Shown: positions 36,011 to 45,497 of the stretch, in pieces
Layout: each line of letters opens with the position of its first letter
How positions within the stretch are numbered: the stretch's first letter is position 1
Source: Haloimpatiens lingqiaonensis
GTDB lineage: Bacteria > Bacillota > Clostridia > Clostridiales > Clostridiaceae
Length of the DNA stretch: 64,000 nt
Strand: one strand, 5' to 3'
Assembly: GCF_044502415.1 (NCBI RefSeq)
Contig: NZ_CP172402.1
Made by a program: the position numbers and the translations under genes
Notes under the pieces: generated by a model
What the model was told of the DNA's origin: nothing
The model's input: the letters and a program-made list of their open reading frames with translations, nothing else
Databases searched by the model: none

Positions 36011-38695
36011 TTATTTTGTAAAAAGTTTTTGAAACTTTCTAACTGCAATTCTTCCTTTACGTTTTATAACATTTTTAACAACAACCGGTTTTAATTTTTC
36101 TAATGATACACCTTCATTGTCATACTTTCTTACAAGTGAAATAGCATCAAATTTACACTTAGTTGTGCATTGACCACATCCTACACACATAAATTCATCT
36201 ACAATTGCAGCACCGCAACCAAGGCAACGATTTGTTTCCTTTTTTACCTGCTCCTCTGTAAAAGTAGCACGTGCATCCTTAAAAGACTCTTTTGCATTTA
36301 TTCCATTTATGTGACCTGGTCTTTGTCTTGGGGTGTTATCATATCCTCCTAATTCAACACTACTTTTATCTAATTCATGGTACTCTCTTCTATCACGACC
36401 ATTAACCAAACTTTGTCCTGGTTGAACAAAACGATGAATTGAAATTGCCCCTTGCTTACCCGCAGCAATAGCATCTATAGCAAATCTTGGCCCAGTATAT
36501 GAATCACCGCCAGCAAATATATCTGGTTCTCCAGTTTGATAAGTAAATGGGTCAGCTTTTATTGTTTTGTTTGGATTTAATTCTACCTTGCTACCTTCAA
36601 GTATGTTACCCCAATCAATTGACTGTCCTACTGAAAGTAATACATAGTCTGCTTTAACAAATTTAACATCATTTTCATCATAAGTAGGATTAAATCTTCT
36701 ATTTTCATCAAATACAGAAAGGCATTTCTTAAACTCTACTCCAATAACCTTACCATTTTCCGTAACAATACGTTTAGGTCCCCAAGAATTATTTATGTTG
36801 ATGTGTTCTGATATTGCCTCTTCAATTTCTTCCTGAAGAGCTGGCATTTCATCACGACTTTCAAGACAGAACATATCAACTTTTGTAGCTCCCACTCTTA
36901 TAGCATTTCTTGCCACATCAATAGCAACATTACCGCCACCAATTACAACTACATTTCCTTTAAGGTTTATATCTTTTCCTAAGTTTACATTACGTACAAA
37001 CTCAACACCTGGGATAACTCCCTCGGCCTCTTCTCCTTCTACTCCGATTTTTCTGCCTGCTTGTGCACCAATTGCAAGGTAAAAGGCTTTGTATCCCTGT
37101 TCTCTTAACTGGCTAAGAGTAACATCTTTTCCCACTTCAACACCTATTTTAAACTCAACACCTAATTCTTTTAAAATATCAATTTCTGCATTAACCACTT
37201 CTTTTTCAAGTCTAAAGGATGGGATTCCTAATGTTAACATACCTCCAAGAGCCTTTTGCTTTTCAAATACTGTTACCTTATATCCATCAATAGCTAAATA
37301 ATAAGCACAGGAAAGTCCAGCTGGTCCACCGCCAACAATAGCAATTTTCTTTCCATATTCATGTCTCTTTCTAGGCACATAACGATTTTGCATATTTAAA
37401 TCCTGCTCTGCAATGAATTTCTTAATTTCATCTATAGCTATTGGATCATCAATATCTCCTCTAGTACAAGCATCTTCACATTTTCTAGGGCAAATACGTC
37501 CACATACTGCTGGAAACGGATTTTCTTTCTTAATTAACTCTAATGCTTCTGTATATCTTCCTTGAGCTGCCAGCTTAATATATCCTTGTACAGCAATATG
37601 TGCAGGACATGCAGTTTTACAAGGACTTGTACCCGTATCCACAACATTTTTTCTATTAATTCTATAATCTACATTCCATTTATCAGGACCCCATTCTGCA
37701 TTACGCGGAGTTTCCTCCCTCACTATTGCTTCAACAACTGGTTTACTTGAACAAAGCTTTTGACCCAACTGTATAGCATTTACTGGACAATTTTCAACAC
37801 ATTCACCACAGGCAACACATTTATCCTTGTCCACATGAGAAACATAGTTAGAACGCATCATATCAGCATTTGTAAACATTGAGGCTCCTCTTAATGAAAG
37901 ACATGAACATCCACAACAATTACAAATAGCATGGGTTTTTCCCGAACCATCTAAGTTCGGTATCTGATGCATTAAACCGTTTTCTTCGGCTCTTTTTATA
38001 ATTTCAAAAGCTTCTTCACGAGTGATTTTTCTACCTCTTCCTGTACGAATATAATATTCTGCAGCATGACCTAGTTGTATACACATATCTTCTTTTAGGT
38101 GTCCACAACCTTCACCCATAAGTTCCCTTGCAGTACGACAAGCACAATCAGAAACTGAAAAAATTTCATTTTCATTAAGATACTTTGATATCTCCTCATA
38201 AGATGCTCTTCTTGTTTCTCCATTTATAGAAGTTTCTATTGGAATTACACGCATAAGTCCAACTCCTGGTGGAAAACTACCTGTTGACCTAGGTCCGTTT
38301 TCTATACCATAGGCATCAAAGGCCTCAGCAATTTGAGGATATTTATAGGAATATTTTTTATTATTAACCATCATCTCCATAATACCTGGTACCCAGGTTT
38401 CATACCAAAACTTGTCTTCTCCATTAATGGTATTCACAAAACAAACACCTATATCTGCTAATTCTAATAAAAGTTCTTTTGTCCTTTCAACACTTTTTCC
38501 GCATAAAGGTGCAACTTCTTCTGCCGTAATTTTTTTCCTAATACTCATACAAAGCAAAACTTCTGCCATTTCATCTGTAACAACCGGTTCAAGAATTCTA
38601 TAACGGGCATCCTTCTCTGTAAACCATCCTCTAGAACCAGGTTTATTGCCACTAACTTGATTTGCAAATTGAAGAACTTTTTGTTTTACTGCCAT
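36011..38695 (-). CDS. Large iron-sulfur flavoprotein (GltD-like oxidoreductase with three ferredoxin regions)
   Basis: About 894 residues. Order: N-terminal winged-helix-like region (~1-120); Cys-rich part with CACRTARELMGEGC and CNCCGCSC; a [4Fe-4S] motif CVACGECVENCP (~290); a GltD-type Fe-S segment (CPAHIAVQGYI ... CGRICPRKCEDAC); FAD site GGGPAGLSCAYYL (~453); NAD(P)H site VIGGGNVAIDVARNA (~588); GGDSYTGP; and a C-terminal CVGCGQCTTKCKFDAI. ATG at 38695 chosen because GGGGG is too close to 38701. It is similar to NADPH-dependent glutamate synthase small subunit and NfnB. Electron partner unknown; its place between hypB and hypA suggests a nickel-enzyme pathway. Confidence 0.88.
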   Translation of the reverse strand: MAVKQKVLQFANQVSGNKPGSRGWFTEKDARYRILEPVVTDEMAEVLLCMSIRKKITAEEVAPLCGKSVERTKELLLELADIGVCFVNTINGEDKFWYETWVPGIMEMMVNNKKYSYKYPQIAEAFDAYGIENGPRSTGSFPPGVGLMRVIPIETSINGETRRASYEEISKYLNENEIFSVSDCACRTARELMGEGCGHLKEDMCIQLGHAAEYYIRTGRGRKITREEAFEIIKRAEENGLMHQIPNLDGSGKTHAICNCCGCSCLSLRGASMFTNADMMRSNYVSHVDKDKCVACGECVENCPVNAIQLGQKLCSSKPVVEAIVREETPRNAEWGPDKWNVDYRINRKNVVDTGTSPCKTACPAHIAVQGYIKLAAQGRYTEALELIKKENPFPAVCGRICPRKCEDACTRGDIDDPIAIDEIKKFIAEQDLNMQNRYVPRKRHEYGKKIAIVGGGPAGLSCAYYLAIDGYKVTVFEKQKALGGMLTLGIPSFRLEKEVVNAEIDILKELGVEFKIGVEVGKDVTLSQLREQGYKAFYLAIGAQAGRKIGVEGEEAEGVIPGVEFVRNVNLGKDINLKGNVVVIGGGNVAIDVARNAIRVGATKVDMFCLESRDEMPALQEEIEEAISEHININNSWGPKRIVTENGKVIGVEFKKCLSVFDENRRFNPTYDENDVKFVKADYVLLSVGQSIDWGNILEGSKVELNPNKTIKADPFTYQTGEPDIFAGGDSYTGPRFAIDAIAAGKQGAISIHRFVQPGQSLVNGRDRREYHELDKSSVELGGYDNTPRQRPGHINGINAKESFKDARATFTEEQVKKETNRCLGCGAAIVDEFMCVGCGQCTTKCKFDAISLVRKYDNEGVSLEKLKPVVVKNVIKRKGRIAVRKFQKLFTK

Positions 38696-38726
38696 ATTCA
38701 TTACCCCCTAAAGTAAATTTTTATAG

Positions 38727-39398
38727 CTATTGCTCATTCCATATTTTAACTTCATTACGTAACCAGTTTGCCCATTCCACTATTCCTTCACCTGTCTTTG
38801 CAGAAATCGGAATAATCTTGATATCTGGGTTTAATTTCTTCACTCGCTCCTTGCATGCTTCTAAATCAAAATCAAAGTACTCTAAGGTATCAATCTTATT
38901 GATTAATAGCACATCACAAATAGAAAACATCAAAGGATATTTTAATGGCTTATCATCACCTTCTGGAACACTTAATATCATGGCATTTTTTGATGCCCCA
39001 GTATCAAATTCTGCTGGACAAACTAAATTCCCTACATTCTCTAAAATTGCAAAATCAATTTCTTCAGTACCCAGTGCACGTAATCCTTGTCTAGTCATAT
39101 CTGCATCTAGATGGCACATTCCACCTGTATGCAGTTGAATAACCTTTGCACCAGTTTGGGAAATAGTATGGGCATCAACATCAGAATCAATATCCGCCTC
39201 CATAACCCCTATTTTCATATCATCTTTTAAAGCATTGATAGTTTTTGTAAGAGTGCTGGTCTTACCAGAGCCTGGAGATGACATTAAATTTAACAAAAAT
39301 GTTCTTTCCTTCTTTAATTCTTTTCTAAGCAAATCAGCATCCTGATTATTGTCATCAAAAACGCTTTGCTTAATTTCAATAACTTTGTAAGTATTCAT
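38727..39398 (-). CDS. hypB: HypB GTPase, nickel insertion factor
   Basis: SIMIBI GTPase working with HypA in nickel loading. 223 residues without an N-terminal His-rich stretch. P-loop SSPGSGKTST (~40-49), ADIDSDVDAHT, the metal site GGMCHLDADM (~94-103) with the conserved Cys-His, CPAEFDTGASKN (~125) and INKIDTLEYFDFD specificity region (~164). Start ATG with AGGGGGAAGGC. It is the first gene of a four-gene operon; the other Hyp genes (C, D, E, F) are absent here. Confidence 0.92.
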   Translation of the reverse strand: MNTYKVIEIKQSVFDDNNQDADLLRKELKKERTFLLNLMSSPGSGKTSTLTKTINALKDDMKIGVMEADIDSDVDAHTISQTGAKVIQLHTGGMCHLDADMTRQGLRALGTEEIDFAILENVGNLVCPAEFDTGASKNAMILSVPEGDDKPLKYPLMFSICDVLLINKIDTLEYFDFDLEACKERVKKLNPDIKIIPISAKTGEGIVEWANWLRNEVKIWNEQ

Positions 39399-39444
39399 AT
39401 TGCCTTCCCCCTATTTTTATCCCACATTTTACTCTATTTTGCCC

Positions 39445-39647
39445 AGGTATGACTTGTAAATTTCAAATAATATCATTTTTTCTGTGGTCATACCAAGCTT
39501 GTTTAAATTTTAACATTATATGTATTAAAAATCAATGTTTTCTCATAAAGTTAAATTTTTATATAGTAATAATATATTATATACACTAATTAATTGACTT
39601 TTTTTGTAGATTTATCTACAATAATCTTGTGATATTTGGTCAGACCA
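39445..39647. promoter_or_regulatory. Three GntR-type operators in the hypB / gntR intergenic region
   Basis: TGGTCATACCA (39485-39495), TGGTCAGACCA (39637-39647) and a weaker AGGTATGACTT (39445-39455). TGGTNNNACCA is the typical box of FadR-subfamily GntR regulators. They lie between the divergent hypB operon and the gntR gene, the third directly upstream of the chosen gntR start, so the regulator probably controls both directions. Confidence 0.75.
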
Positions 39648-39667
39648 ATACAAAGGATGTGTTAGAA

Positions 39668-40375
39668 ATGTCTTTACGTAAAATAGTACCTCCTACAATG
39701 AAAGAACTTTTTATTAAAGAGGTTGAAAGAAAAATATTATCTGGAGAATGGAAAATTGGAGATCGCTTACCTACTGAACGTGAAATGGCTAAGGAAACTA
39801 ATGTAAGCCGAACTGTTATAAATTCAGGACTTTACGAACTTGCTCAAAACGGGTTTGTTGAAATCATACCTAGAAAAGGCGTTTTTGTTGGGGATTATAT
39901 TAGAAATGGACAATTAAATACACTTTTGTCAATTATCAACTTCAACGGAGGTAAATTTGACAAAAAAACCTTTGACTCATTAACATCATACCGTATATAT
40001 TTTGATTGTGAATGTGCATATTTAGCAGCTCAAAACCGCACTGATGATGATTTAAAGCTTATGAATTCCATTTATAAAAAAGCTCTTGAATCTACTAATA
40101 GTACAGAAAGATTTCAATTAAAATTTGAATTCCTCCATGCTATATATTGTGCCACAGGTAATAATATCTACCCATTAGTATGTAATTCTTTCAAAAAACT
40201 TTGCATTACCTTTAATGAACTAATATATAGAATTCTTAACTATGAACCTATTGATTATATGGCTGAATTGATAGATACCATTGAAAAAAAAGAACCGAAT
40301 GAAGCACGAAAAGTAATGTACGCATTCTTAACTGAACGCATTGATGAGCTAAAACAGGTGTATTTTAAAGATTAA
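39668..40375 (+). CDS. GntR/FadR-subfamily transcriptional regulator
   Basis: 235 residues: winged-helix head (GDRLPTEREMAKETNVSRTV, ~24-43) and an all-helical FCD effector domain (~95-225; the Asp-His metal-binding positions fit DCECAYLAA and EFLHAIYCATG). Start is the ATG at 39668 with AAGGATGTG; the longer frame from 39629 would place coding sequence over the TGGTCAGACCA operator. Divergent to hypB, and the likely local regulator; FCD ligands are commonly small carboxylic acids. Confidence 0.9.
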   Translation: MSLRKIVPPTMKELFIKEVERKILSGEWKIGDRLPTEREMAKETNVSRTVINSGLYELAQNGFVEIIPRKGVFVGDYIRNGQLNTLLSIINFNGGKFDKKTFDSLTSYRIYFDCECAYLAAQNRTDDDLKLMNSIYKKALESTNSTERFQLKFEFLHAIYCATGNNIYPLVCNSFKKLCITFNELIYRILNYEPIDYMAELIDTIEKKEPNEARKVMYAFLTERIDELKQVYFKD

Positions 40376-40533
40376 TTTATACGAAAAATCTTAGTATAAC
40401 CCTTTCCGTTTTATGTAAATATATTTTTATTTGGTACTATAAAATATTTTGAAATAATCTTTATTAAAATAAAAATATATGGTATAACTTATAAGGATAC
40501 ATAAAAGTAGATAATATACACGAGATATACGGG

Positions 40534-40594
40534 AAAGGAGGATTTAGTGAGGGAGCGGCACTTATAAGACGGATACCTCACTAAAGATAATTTT
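40534..40594 (+). promoter_or_regulatory. Leader with Shine-Dalgarno separated from the start codon by a perfect hairpin
   Basis: AAAGGAGGA at 40534-40542 is followed at once by TTTAGTGAGG (40543-40552), a 23-nt loop, and the exact complement CCTCACTAAA (40576-40585), then GATAATTTT and the ATG at 40595. Unfolded, the Shine-Dalgarno is 53 bases from the ATG; folded, the effective spacing is about 10. No other ribosome site precedes the ATG. A GTG seven bases after the Shine-Dalgarno could alternatively start a six-codon leader peptide (MRERHL). Confidence 0.65.
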
Positions 40595-41443
40595 ATGAGT
40601 AATAAATCAAAAGCAGTAATGTATATGTTATTATCATCTTTAGCCTTTGCATTTATGGCTGCTATGGTTAAACTATCTGGCAATATCCCTATTATGGAAA
40701 AAGTTATATTTAGAAATTTAATTAGTTTATTAGTTGCTTTTATAGTTTTGAAAAAAAATCATGCGCCTTTATTTGGAAAAAAGGAAAATCAAAAATACCT
40801 ACTGGCTAGATCCTTACTAGGACTTACTGGGGTAATACTTTATTTTTATTCCATAAGCAAATTGTGCTTAGCAGATTCTTCTATGTTAAATAAGCTATCA
40901 CCTTTTTTTATAACTTTATTTGCTATTTTATTTTTAAAAGAAGATTTAACATTTATGAAAATAGTATCTATAATAGTAGTTTTTATAGGAGCATTATTGG
41001 TTATAAAACCTCAATGGAATTTAAGTGTTATACCGGCAGCAGCAGGATTTTTATCCGCAGCTTTTGCAGGAGCAGCATATACCTTGGTAAGATTTTTAAA
41101 AGATAGAGAAAATCCATCTACTATAGTTTTTTATTTTTCTTTGATTTCTGTACTAGGAACTTTACCTTTTGTAATATTTAACTTTGTACCTCTAACTAAA
41201 ATTCAATTTTTATACCTAATATTAACAGGAGTATTTGCTTCTATAGCTCAATTTGCATTAACTTATGGCTACAAATATGCACCAGCATCAGAGGTAGCCA
41301 TATATAATTATACAAATATAGTATTTTCTTCAATAATAGGATTCTTTATTTGGAGGGAAATCCCTGATTCTCTAAGTATACTGGGAGGAAGTATCATAAC
41401 AATAATGGCTATAATAGTATATATGTATAATAAAAATAGATAA
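40595..41443 (+). CDS. EamA/DMT-family transporter
   Basis: 282 residues, ten hydrophobic segments in two EamA repeats (to ~135 and ~145-275), with the usual ADSSMLNKLSPFF segment near 90-102 and YAPASEVAIYNYTNIVFSS near 227-245. A drug/metabolite-type permease of unknown substrate; sequence style resembles the YdcZ/RhaT-unrelated, guanidine or amino-acid-metabolite EamA group, not assignable further. Start ATG at 40595 fits the family N-terminus, although a conventional ribosome site is missing right before it. Confidence 0.88.
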   Translation: MSNKSKAVMYMLLSSLAFAFMAAMVKLSGNIPIMEKVIFRNLISLLVAFIVLKKNHAPLFGKKENQKYLLARSLLGLTGVILYFYSISKLCLADSSMLNKLSPFFITLFAILFLKEDLTFMKIVSIIVVFIGALLVIKPQWNLSVIPAAAGFLSAAFAGAAYTLVRFLKDRENPSTIVFYFSLISVLGTLPFVIFNFVPLTKIQFLYLILTGVFASIAQFALTYGYKYAPASEVAIYNYTNIVFSSIIGFFIWREIPDSLSILGGSIITIMAIIVYMYNKNR

Positions 41444-41452
41444 TAAAAAAAG

Positions 41453-41505
41453 TGGTTTTTTCAAAAGTAACATTGAAGAAAACTTTTGAAAAAACCACTT
41501 TATTC
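41453..41505. terminator. Bidirectional terminator
   Basis: Perfect 20-bp inverted repeat (AAAGTGGTTTTTTCAAAAGT and its complement) with a 13-nt loop between the convergent EamA and TrkH genes. Confidence 0.92.
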
Positions 41506-41518
41506 TTTTAAATACTAT

Positions 41519-42964
41519 CTATGATCTTTTCCATCTTGAAGGTCTTAACATAAGTAACATTGGATATATTTCCAACCTTCCTGCTAACATACAAAATGAA
41601 AATACTATCTTACTAAGTGGTGAAAAACTACTGAAGTTACCCATAGGTCCTACTACCTTAAAACCAGGCCCTATATTACCTATGGTAGCAAATACTGAGG
41701 TAATAGTGCTTTCCATATCCATTCCATCTATTGATACTATAAGAACTGCCACTACAATAATAGCCACATATGCAAATATAAATAATCCTACTTGAGATAT
41801 ACTTTCATCATCAACTACCTTACCATCTAATTTCACGGAATTAACCATTCTAGGATGAACTATCCTGTTTACCTCTCTTTTTATAGCTTTAAACATAAGC
41901 ACTATACGGACAGTTTTAATTCCACCACCAGTGGATCCTGCACAGCATCCTGTAAGCATTAACAATGCTAAGATTGCTTTACTAAGGGTTGGCCATAAAT
42001 CAAAATTAGCTGTAGCATAGCCCGTAGTTGTTACGATTGATGCCACTTGAAAAGAAGACTGCCTAAATGACTGACCAAAAGAACCATTATTTAGTCCTCT
42101 TATGTTAAAAGCAATTACTACCATAGCCAAAAATACTATGCCAATATAATATTTAAGTTCTTCATTTTTAAAGGCCTGTTTTACATTTCCAGTAATTAAT
42201 TGAAAATATACAGTAAAGTTTACCCCAAAAAGCAACATAAAAACAGTTATGATAACTTCTGCATAGACATTATTATATGCCCCTACACTGCTATTCATAT
42301 TAGAAAATCCTCCAGTACCTGCAGTACCAAAGGCATGGACCATAGCATCATATAAATTCATGCCTGCAAACAAAAGCAATATTATTTGAACTATTGTCAT
42401 GGCAAAATATATTAAATACATTATCTTAGCTGTTTGCTTTATTCTAGGAACAAGCTTTTCTGGAGCTGGCCCCGGACTTTCTGCCTTTAATAAGTGTATA
42501 GTGTTTCCACCTATAGAAGGCATTAAAGCCAATGTAAATATTAAAACGCCCATACCACCTATCCAATGGGTAAAGCTTCTCCAAAATAATATACCCTTAG
42601 GAAGGGACTGTACTTCCTGCAAAATGGTTGCTCCAGTGGTTGTAAATCCTGATACTGTTTCAAATATACAATCCACAAAAGAAGGTATTGCCCCACTTAT
42701 GTAAAAAGGAAGTGCTCCAAACAAAGATATAACAACCCAACAAATAGCCACCGATAAAAAACCTTCTTTAGCATAGAAGGTCTTTTTCTTCGGCTTAATA
42801 GAAGACATTAATATTCCAACAGCCAACATTATTATAATAGTTATAAGAAAACTATAGGCATCTTTTCCCCCATAGATTAAAGATACAATAAATGGAAGTA
42901 TCATAACTAAAGCTTCATACTTTATTACATTCCCTAATACCTCTAAAACTACTAGATAATTCAT
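41519..42964 (-). CDS. trkH: Trk/Ktr potassium uptake channel subunit TrkH
   Basis: Potassium-translocating membrane subunit. 481 residues with the four-fold MPM repeats and selectivity-filter-like Gly runs: ETVSGFTTTGATIL (~104-117), FGTAGTGGFSNMN (~214-226), VTTTGYATANFD (~312-323) and TIGNIGPGFKVVG (~427-439). The ATG overlaps the trkA stop (ATGA), so both are translationally coupled. Confidence 0.93.
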   Translation of the reverse strand: MNYLVVLEVLGNVIKYEALVMILPFIVSLIYGGKDAYSFLITIIIMLAVGILMSSIKPKKKTFYAKEGFLSVAICWVVISLFGALPFYISGAIPSFVDCIFETVSGFTTTGATILQEVQSLPKGILFWRSFTHWIGGMGVLIFTLALMPSIGGNTIHLLKAESPGPAPEKLVPRIKQTAKIMYLIYFAMTIVQIILLLFAGMNLYDAMVHAFGTAGTGGFSNMNSSVGAYNNVYAEVIITVFMLLFGVNFTVYFQLITGNVKQAFKNEELKYYIGIVFLAMVVIAFNIRGLNNGSFGQSFRQSSFQVASIVTTTGYATANFDLWPTLSKAILALLMLTGCCAGSTGGGIKTVRIVLMFKAIKREVNRIVHPRMVNSVKLDGKVVDDESISQVGLFIFAYVAIIVVAVLIVSIDGMDMESTITSVFATIGNIGPGFKVVGPMGNFSSFSPLSKIVFSFCMLAGRLEIYPMLLMLRPSRWKRS

Positions 42965-44331
42965 ATTTTACGACCTCCCTCAAGGAGAATATCATTTATA
43001 TCCATTAAATTACCTATTTCTGTTATTATAATTACACTGTCTCCGCTTTTAATGAAATCATTTCCTCCAGGAATTATTATATTATGATCTCTAACTATAG
43101 CCGCAACTAATACTCCTTTTTTTACTTTTATGTCTTTTAGAGGTATGTCTATACATTTAGTTGTTTCATTAGCAGAGAATTCCAAAGCTTCAGCCTTTTC
43201 TCCCACAATTTTATATAGGTTTTCAATAAAACTTCCCTCTTTATTCTTTAAGCCTCTTACAAATCTAATAATTCTATTAGCTGTAATCATTTTAGGACTT
43301 ATAACACTTTCAACTCCAACCTTTTTAACTATGTTATTGTAATTTACTCTAGTTATTTTAGTTATAACATTATGTACATCGGAATTTAAAGCAAACAATG
43401 ATGAAATTATATTCTCTTCATCCCTATCTGTTAAAGCTATAAATGCATCGGCTTCATTTAAATTTTCGGACTCTAAAAGTTCTTCTTCTGTTCCATCGCC
43501 ATTTATAATAATTGCTTTAGGCAATAATTCGTTTAATTCTTGACATTTATCATAATTTTTTTCTATTATTTTTATTTTTGTACCAATTTTATCAATTAGT
43601 TTAGCAAGATAGTAACAAATTCTTCCGCCGCCTACTACCATTATGTTCTTAACTCGCTCTTGATACTTGCCTAAATATTGTAAAAACAATGTTATATTAA
43701 GGTGGTCCCCTATTACATAAACTTTATCATTACCTTGCAATACAAAATCACCTGTAGGAATTAAAACCTTATTATTTCTTTCTACAGCACAAAACAATAC
43801 AGAACACTTTTTAAAATTAATACTAGAAATAGGTTTATTAATTATAGCGTCATTTTCTCCAAGTCTAAAACTAACCAAATCTACTTTTCCGCCAGCAAAG
43901 CTTTCTATACTAGATACAGATGGAAATTTAATAAGTTGTGCAATTTCAGTTGCAGCCTCTTTTTCTGGATTAATAACCATATCAATCTCTAATTCTTTTT
44001 TTAGAATTGAAAGTTCTTCAGCATATTCTGGATCTCTAATTCTTGCAATAGTATACTTTGCTCCAAGTTTTTTTGCTGCTAAACAGCATAAGGAATTTCT
44101 TTCATCACTATTGGTAACAGCAATCATCACATCTGCGTTATTCACCTCTGCTTGCTGTAGAACCCCTATACTTGTACCATTACCTCGTATACACATTACA
44201 TCCAGGTTATCCATGGCACGTTTAAGCGCTTCTGGATTTTTATCGATAACAGTAACATCATTTCCCTCTTGTGATAAATGTTTAGCCAAAGTATATCCTA
44301 CCTTACCATCTCCCACAATTATAATATACAT
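42961..44331 (-). CDS. trkA: Trk system potassium uptake regulator TrkA
   Basis: Cytosolic gating ring protein. 456 residues made of two RCK units, each with an NAD-binding Rossmann domain (VGDGKVGYTLAKHL ~6-19; VVGGGRICYYLAKL ~235-248) and a TrkA-C domain. Start ATG with AGGATAGGTAAG. Operon trkA-trkH. Confidence 0.94.
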   Translation of the reverse strand: MYIIIVGDGKVGYTLAKHLSQEGNDVTVIDKNPEALKRAMDNLDVMCIRGNGTSIGVLQQAEVNNADVMIAVTNSDERNSLCCLAAKKLGAKYTIARIRDPEYAEELSILKKELEIDMVINPEKEAATEIAQLIKFPSVSSIESFAGGKVDLVSFRLGENDAIINKPISSINFKKCSVLFCAVERNNKVLIPTGDFVLQGNDKVYVIGDHLNITLFLQYLGKYQERVKNIMVVGGGRICYYLAKLIDKIGTKIKIIEKNYDKCQELNELLPKAIIINGDGTEEELLESENLNEADAFIALTDRDEENIISSLFALNSDVHNVITKITRVNYNNIVKKVGVESVISPKMITANRIIRFVRGLKNKEGSFIENLYKIVGEKAEALEFSANETTKCIDIPLKDIKVKKGVLVAAIVRDHNIIIPGGNDFIKSGDSVIIITEIGNLMDINDILLEGGRKI

Positions 44332-44709
44332 TTTTCTTACCTATCCTTTCGTAAATAAAATACAAATCATCTTTTGAAAATCAATAATTTTACATTTGTA
44401 AAACACTATGCAATAGTTTAATATTATACAACAATTTATATTATATTACAAATTTCCCAAGCTTAAATACTAGCATTCTAATAAACATAGATAATAAAGT
44501 TGTTTATCTAGATAATATAAATTACTTAATAGAAAATGCTATAGTTAATTTTTATCCACTACCACTGTTCTGCTACATTTACAATTTAATTGCCCAAATA
44601 TACTACTGCTAAACTATGTTATCATTTGACTAATTTACAGAGTTGAATTCACACAAAAGAATAATAAACATATATTGATTATAGTAAACGATGAAATAAG
44701 GAGATTATT
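44332..44709. other. Gene-free region between divergent trkA and the DUF3298 protein gene
   Basis: 378 AT-rich bases holding the promoters of the two divergent units. A short self-complementary stretch (TAGATAATA / near 44488-44515) is seen but nothing I can name; no ORF with a ribosome site. Confidence 0.5.
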
Positions 44710-45468
44710 ATGTACAATTGTTTTTACTGCTACAACTGCCCTTATTATTACATGTGCAATACATGTAAATCCTACTATGATAAAGATGAGTATTTTCAAT
44801 ATGACCTTTTTAGACAAGATACTAATATAAAAAATACTTTACCTAAAAATACTGAAAATACAAATGATGGAAAAGTTCTATTAGAAAATCAAACTATTAA
44901 TCCCCAAACATTCAAAATATCATATCCTTTTATAGACAATCCTAAGCAAGATGAAACAAAAAATATTATTAATAATGAAATAATTAATACAACTTTAGCT
45001 TTGTTTAAAGATCAAGTTCTTATACCAGAAAAAATAGATTTTGCAGAAATTATAAGTTTTTATGAAGTACCTTTAAATGAAAAAGGATTGCTCAGTATTT
45101 TATTTGGAATATATACTTATGTGAACAAGGCAGCTCATGGATTTACTAAATACGCATCTCTAACTATAGACTTAAAATCTGGGAAGGTATATACATTTGA
45201 AGATTTATTCAATCCTAAATTTTATTACAAACCAATTTTAGATGATTTAGCTAAAAAGTATATAATGGAAAATAATATACCATTAATTAATGAATATAAT
45301 GGTATAAGAGAAAATCAAGAATTTTACCTAACACCAAATTCCCTAGTAATTTACTATCAGGTTTATGAATATACACCTTACTCACATGGATTATTTAAAA
45401 TAGAGATTCCTTATGAAAAAATTAAAACCATATTATATCCTGGAAGTCCTATACAAAGACTTTTATAA
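44710..45468 (+). CDS. DUF4163/DUF3298 domain protein with Tyr/Cys-rich head
   Basis: 252 residues. The first ~30 residues are Cys and Tyr rich (six Cys, CPYYYMC), followed by a polar linker and a C-terminal region (~70-245) matching the DUF4163-DUF3298 pair found in RsiV and PdaC (YVNKAAHGFTKYASLTIDLKSG split at ~138-158; LTPNSLVIYYQVYEYTPYSHG split at ~211-231), a fold that in RsiV binds lysozyme. No signal peptide. The head is like that of the cupin pseudogene 340 bases downstream and suggests a spore-coat or crust location. Start ATG with AAGGAGATT. Confidence 0.78.
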   Translation: MYNCFYCYNCPYYYMCNTCKSYYDKDEYFQYDLFRQDTNIKNTLPKNTENTNDGKVLLENQTINPQTFKISYPFIDNPKQDETKNIINNEIINTTLALFKDQVLIPEKIDFAEIISFYEVPLNEKGLLSILFGIYTYVNKAAHGFTKYASLTIDLKSGKVYTFEDLFNPKFYYKPILDDLAKKYIMENNIPLINEYNGIRENQEFYLTPNSLVIYYQVYEYTPYSHGLFKIEIPYEKIKTILYPGSPIQRLL

Positions 45469-45497
45469 TACTTGAAATAATTAGTTAACAGTATTCC

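Noticed and set aside
40500..40594. Guanidine-type (mini-ykkC or ykkC) riboswitch before the EamA gene
   Set aside because: ACGR-like bases occur, but the paired ACGR-loop hairpins of guanidine-II and the conserved core of guanidine-I are absent. Reported instead as an unexplained hairpin leader.
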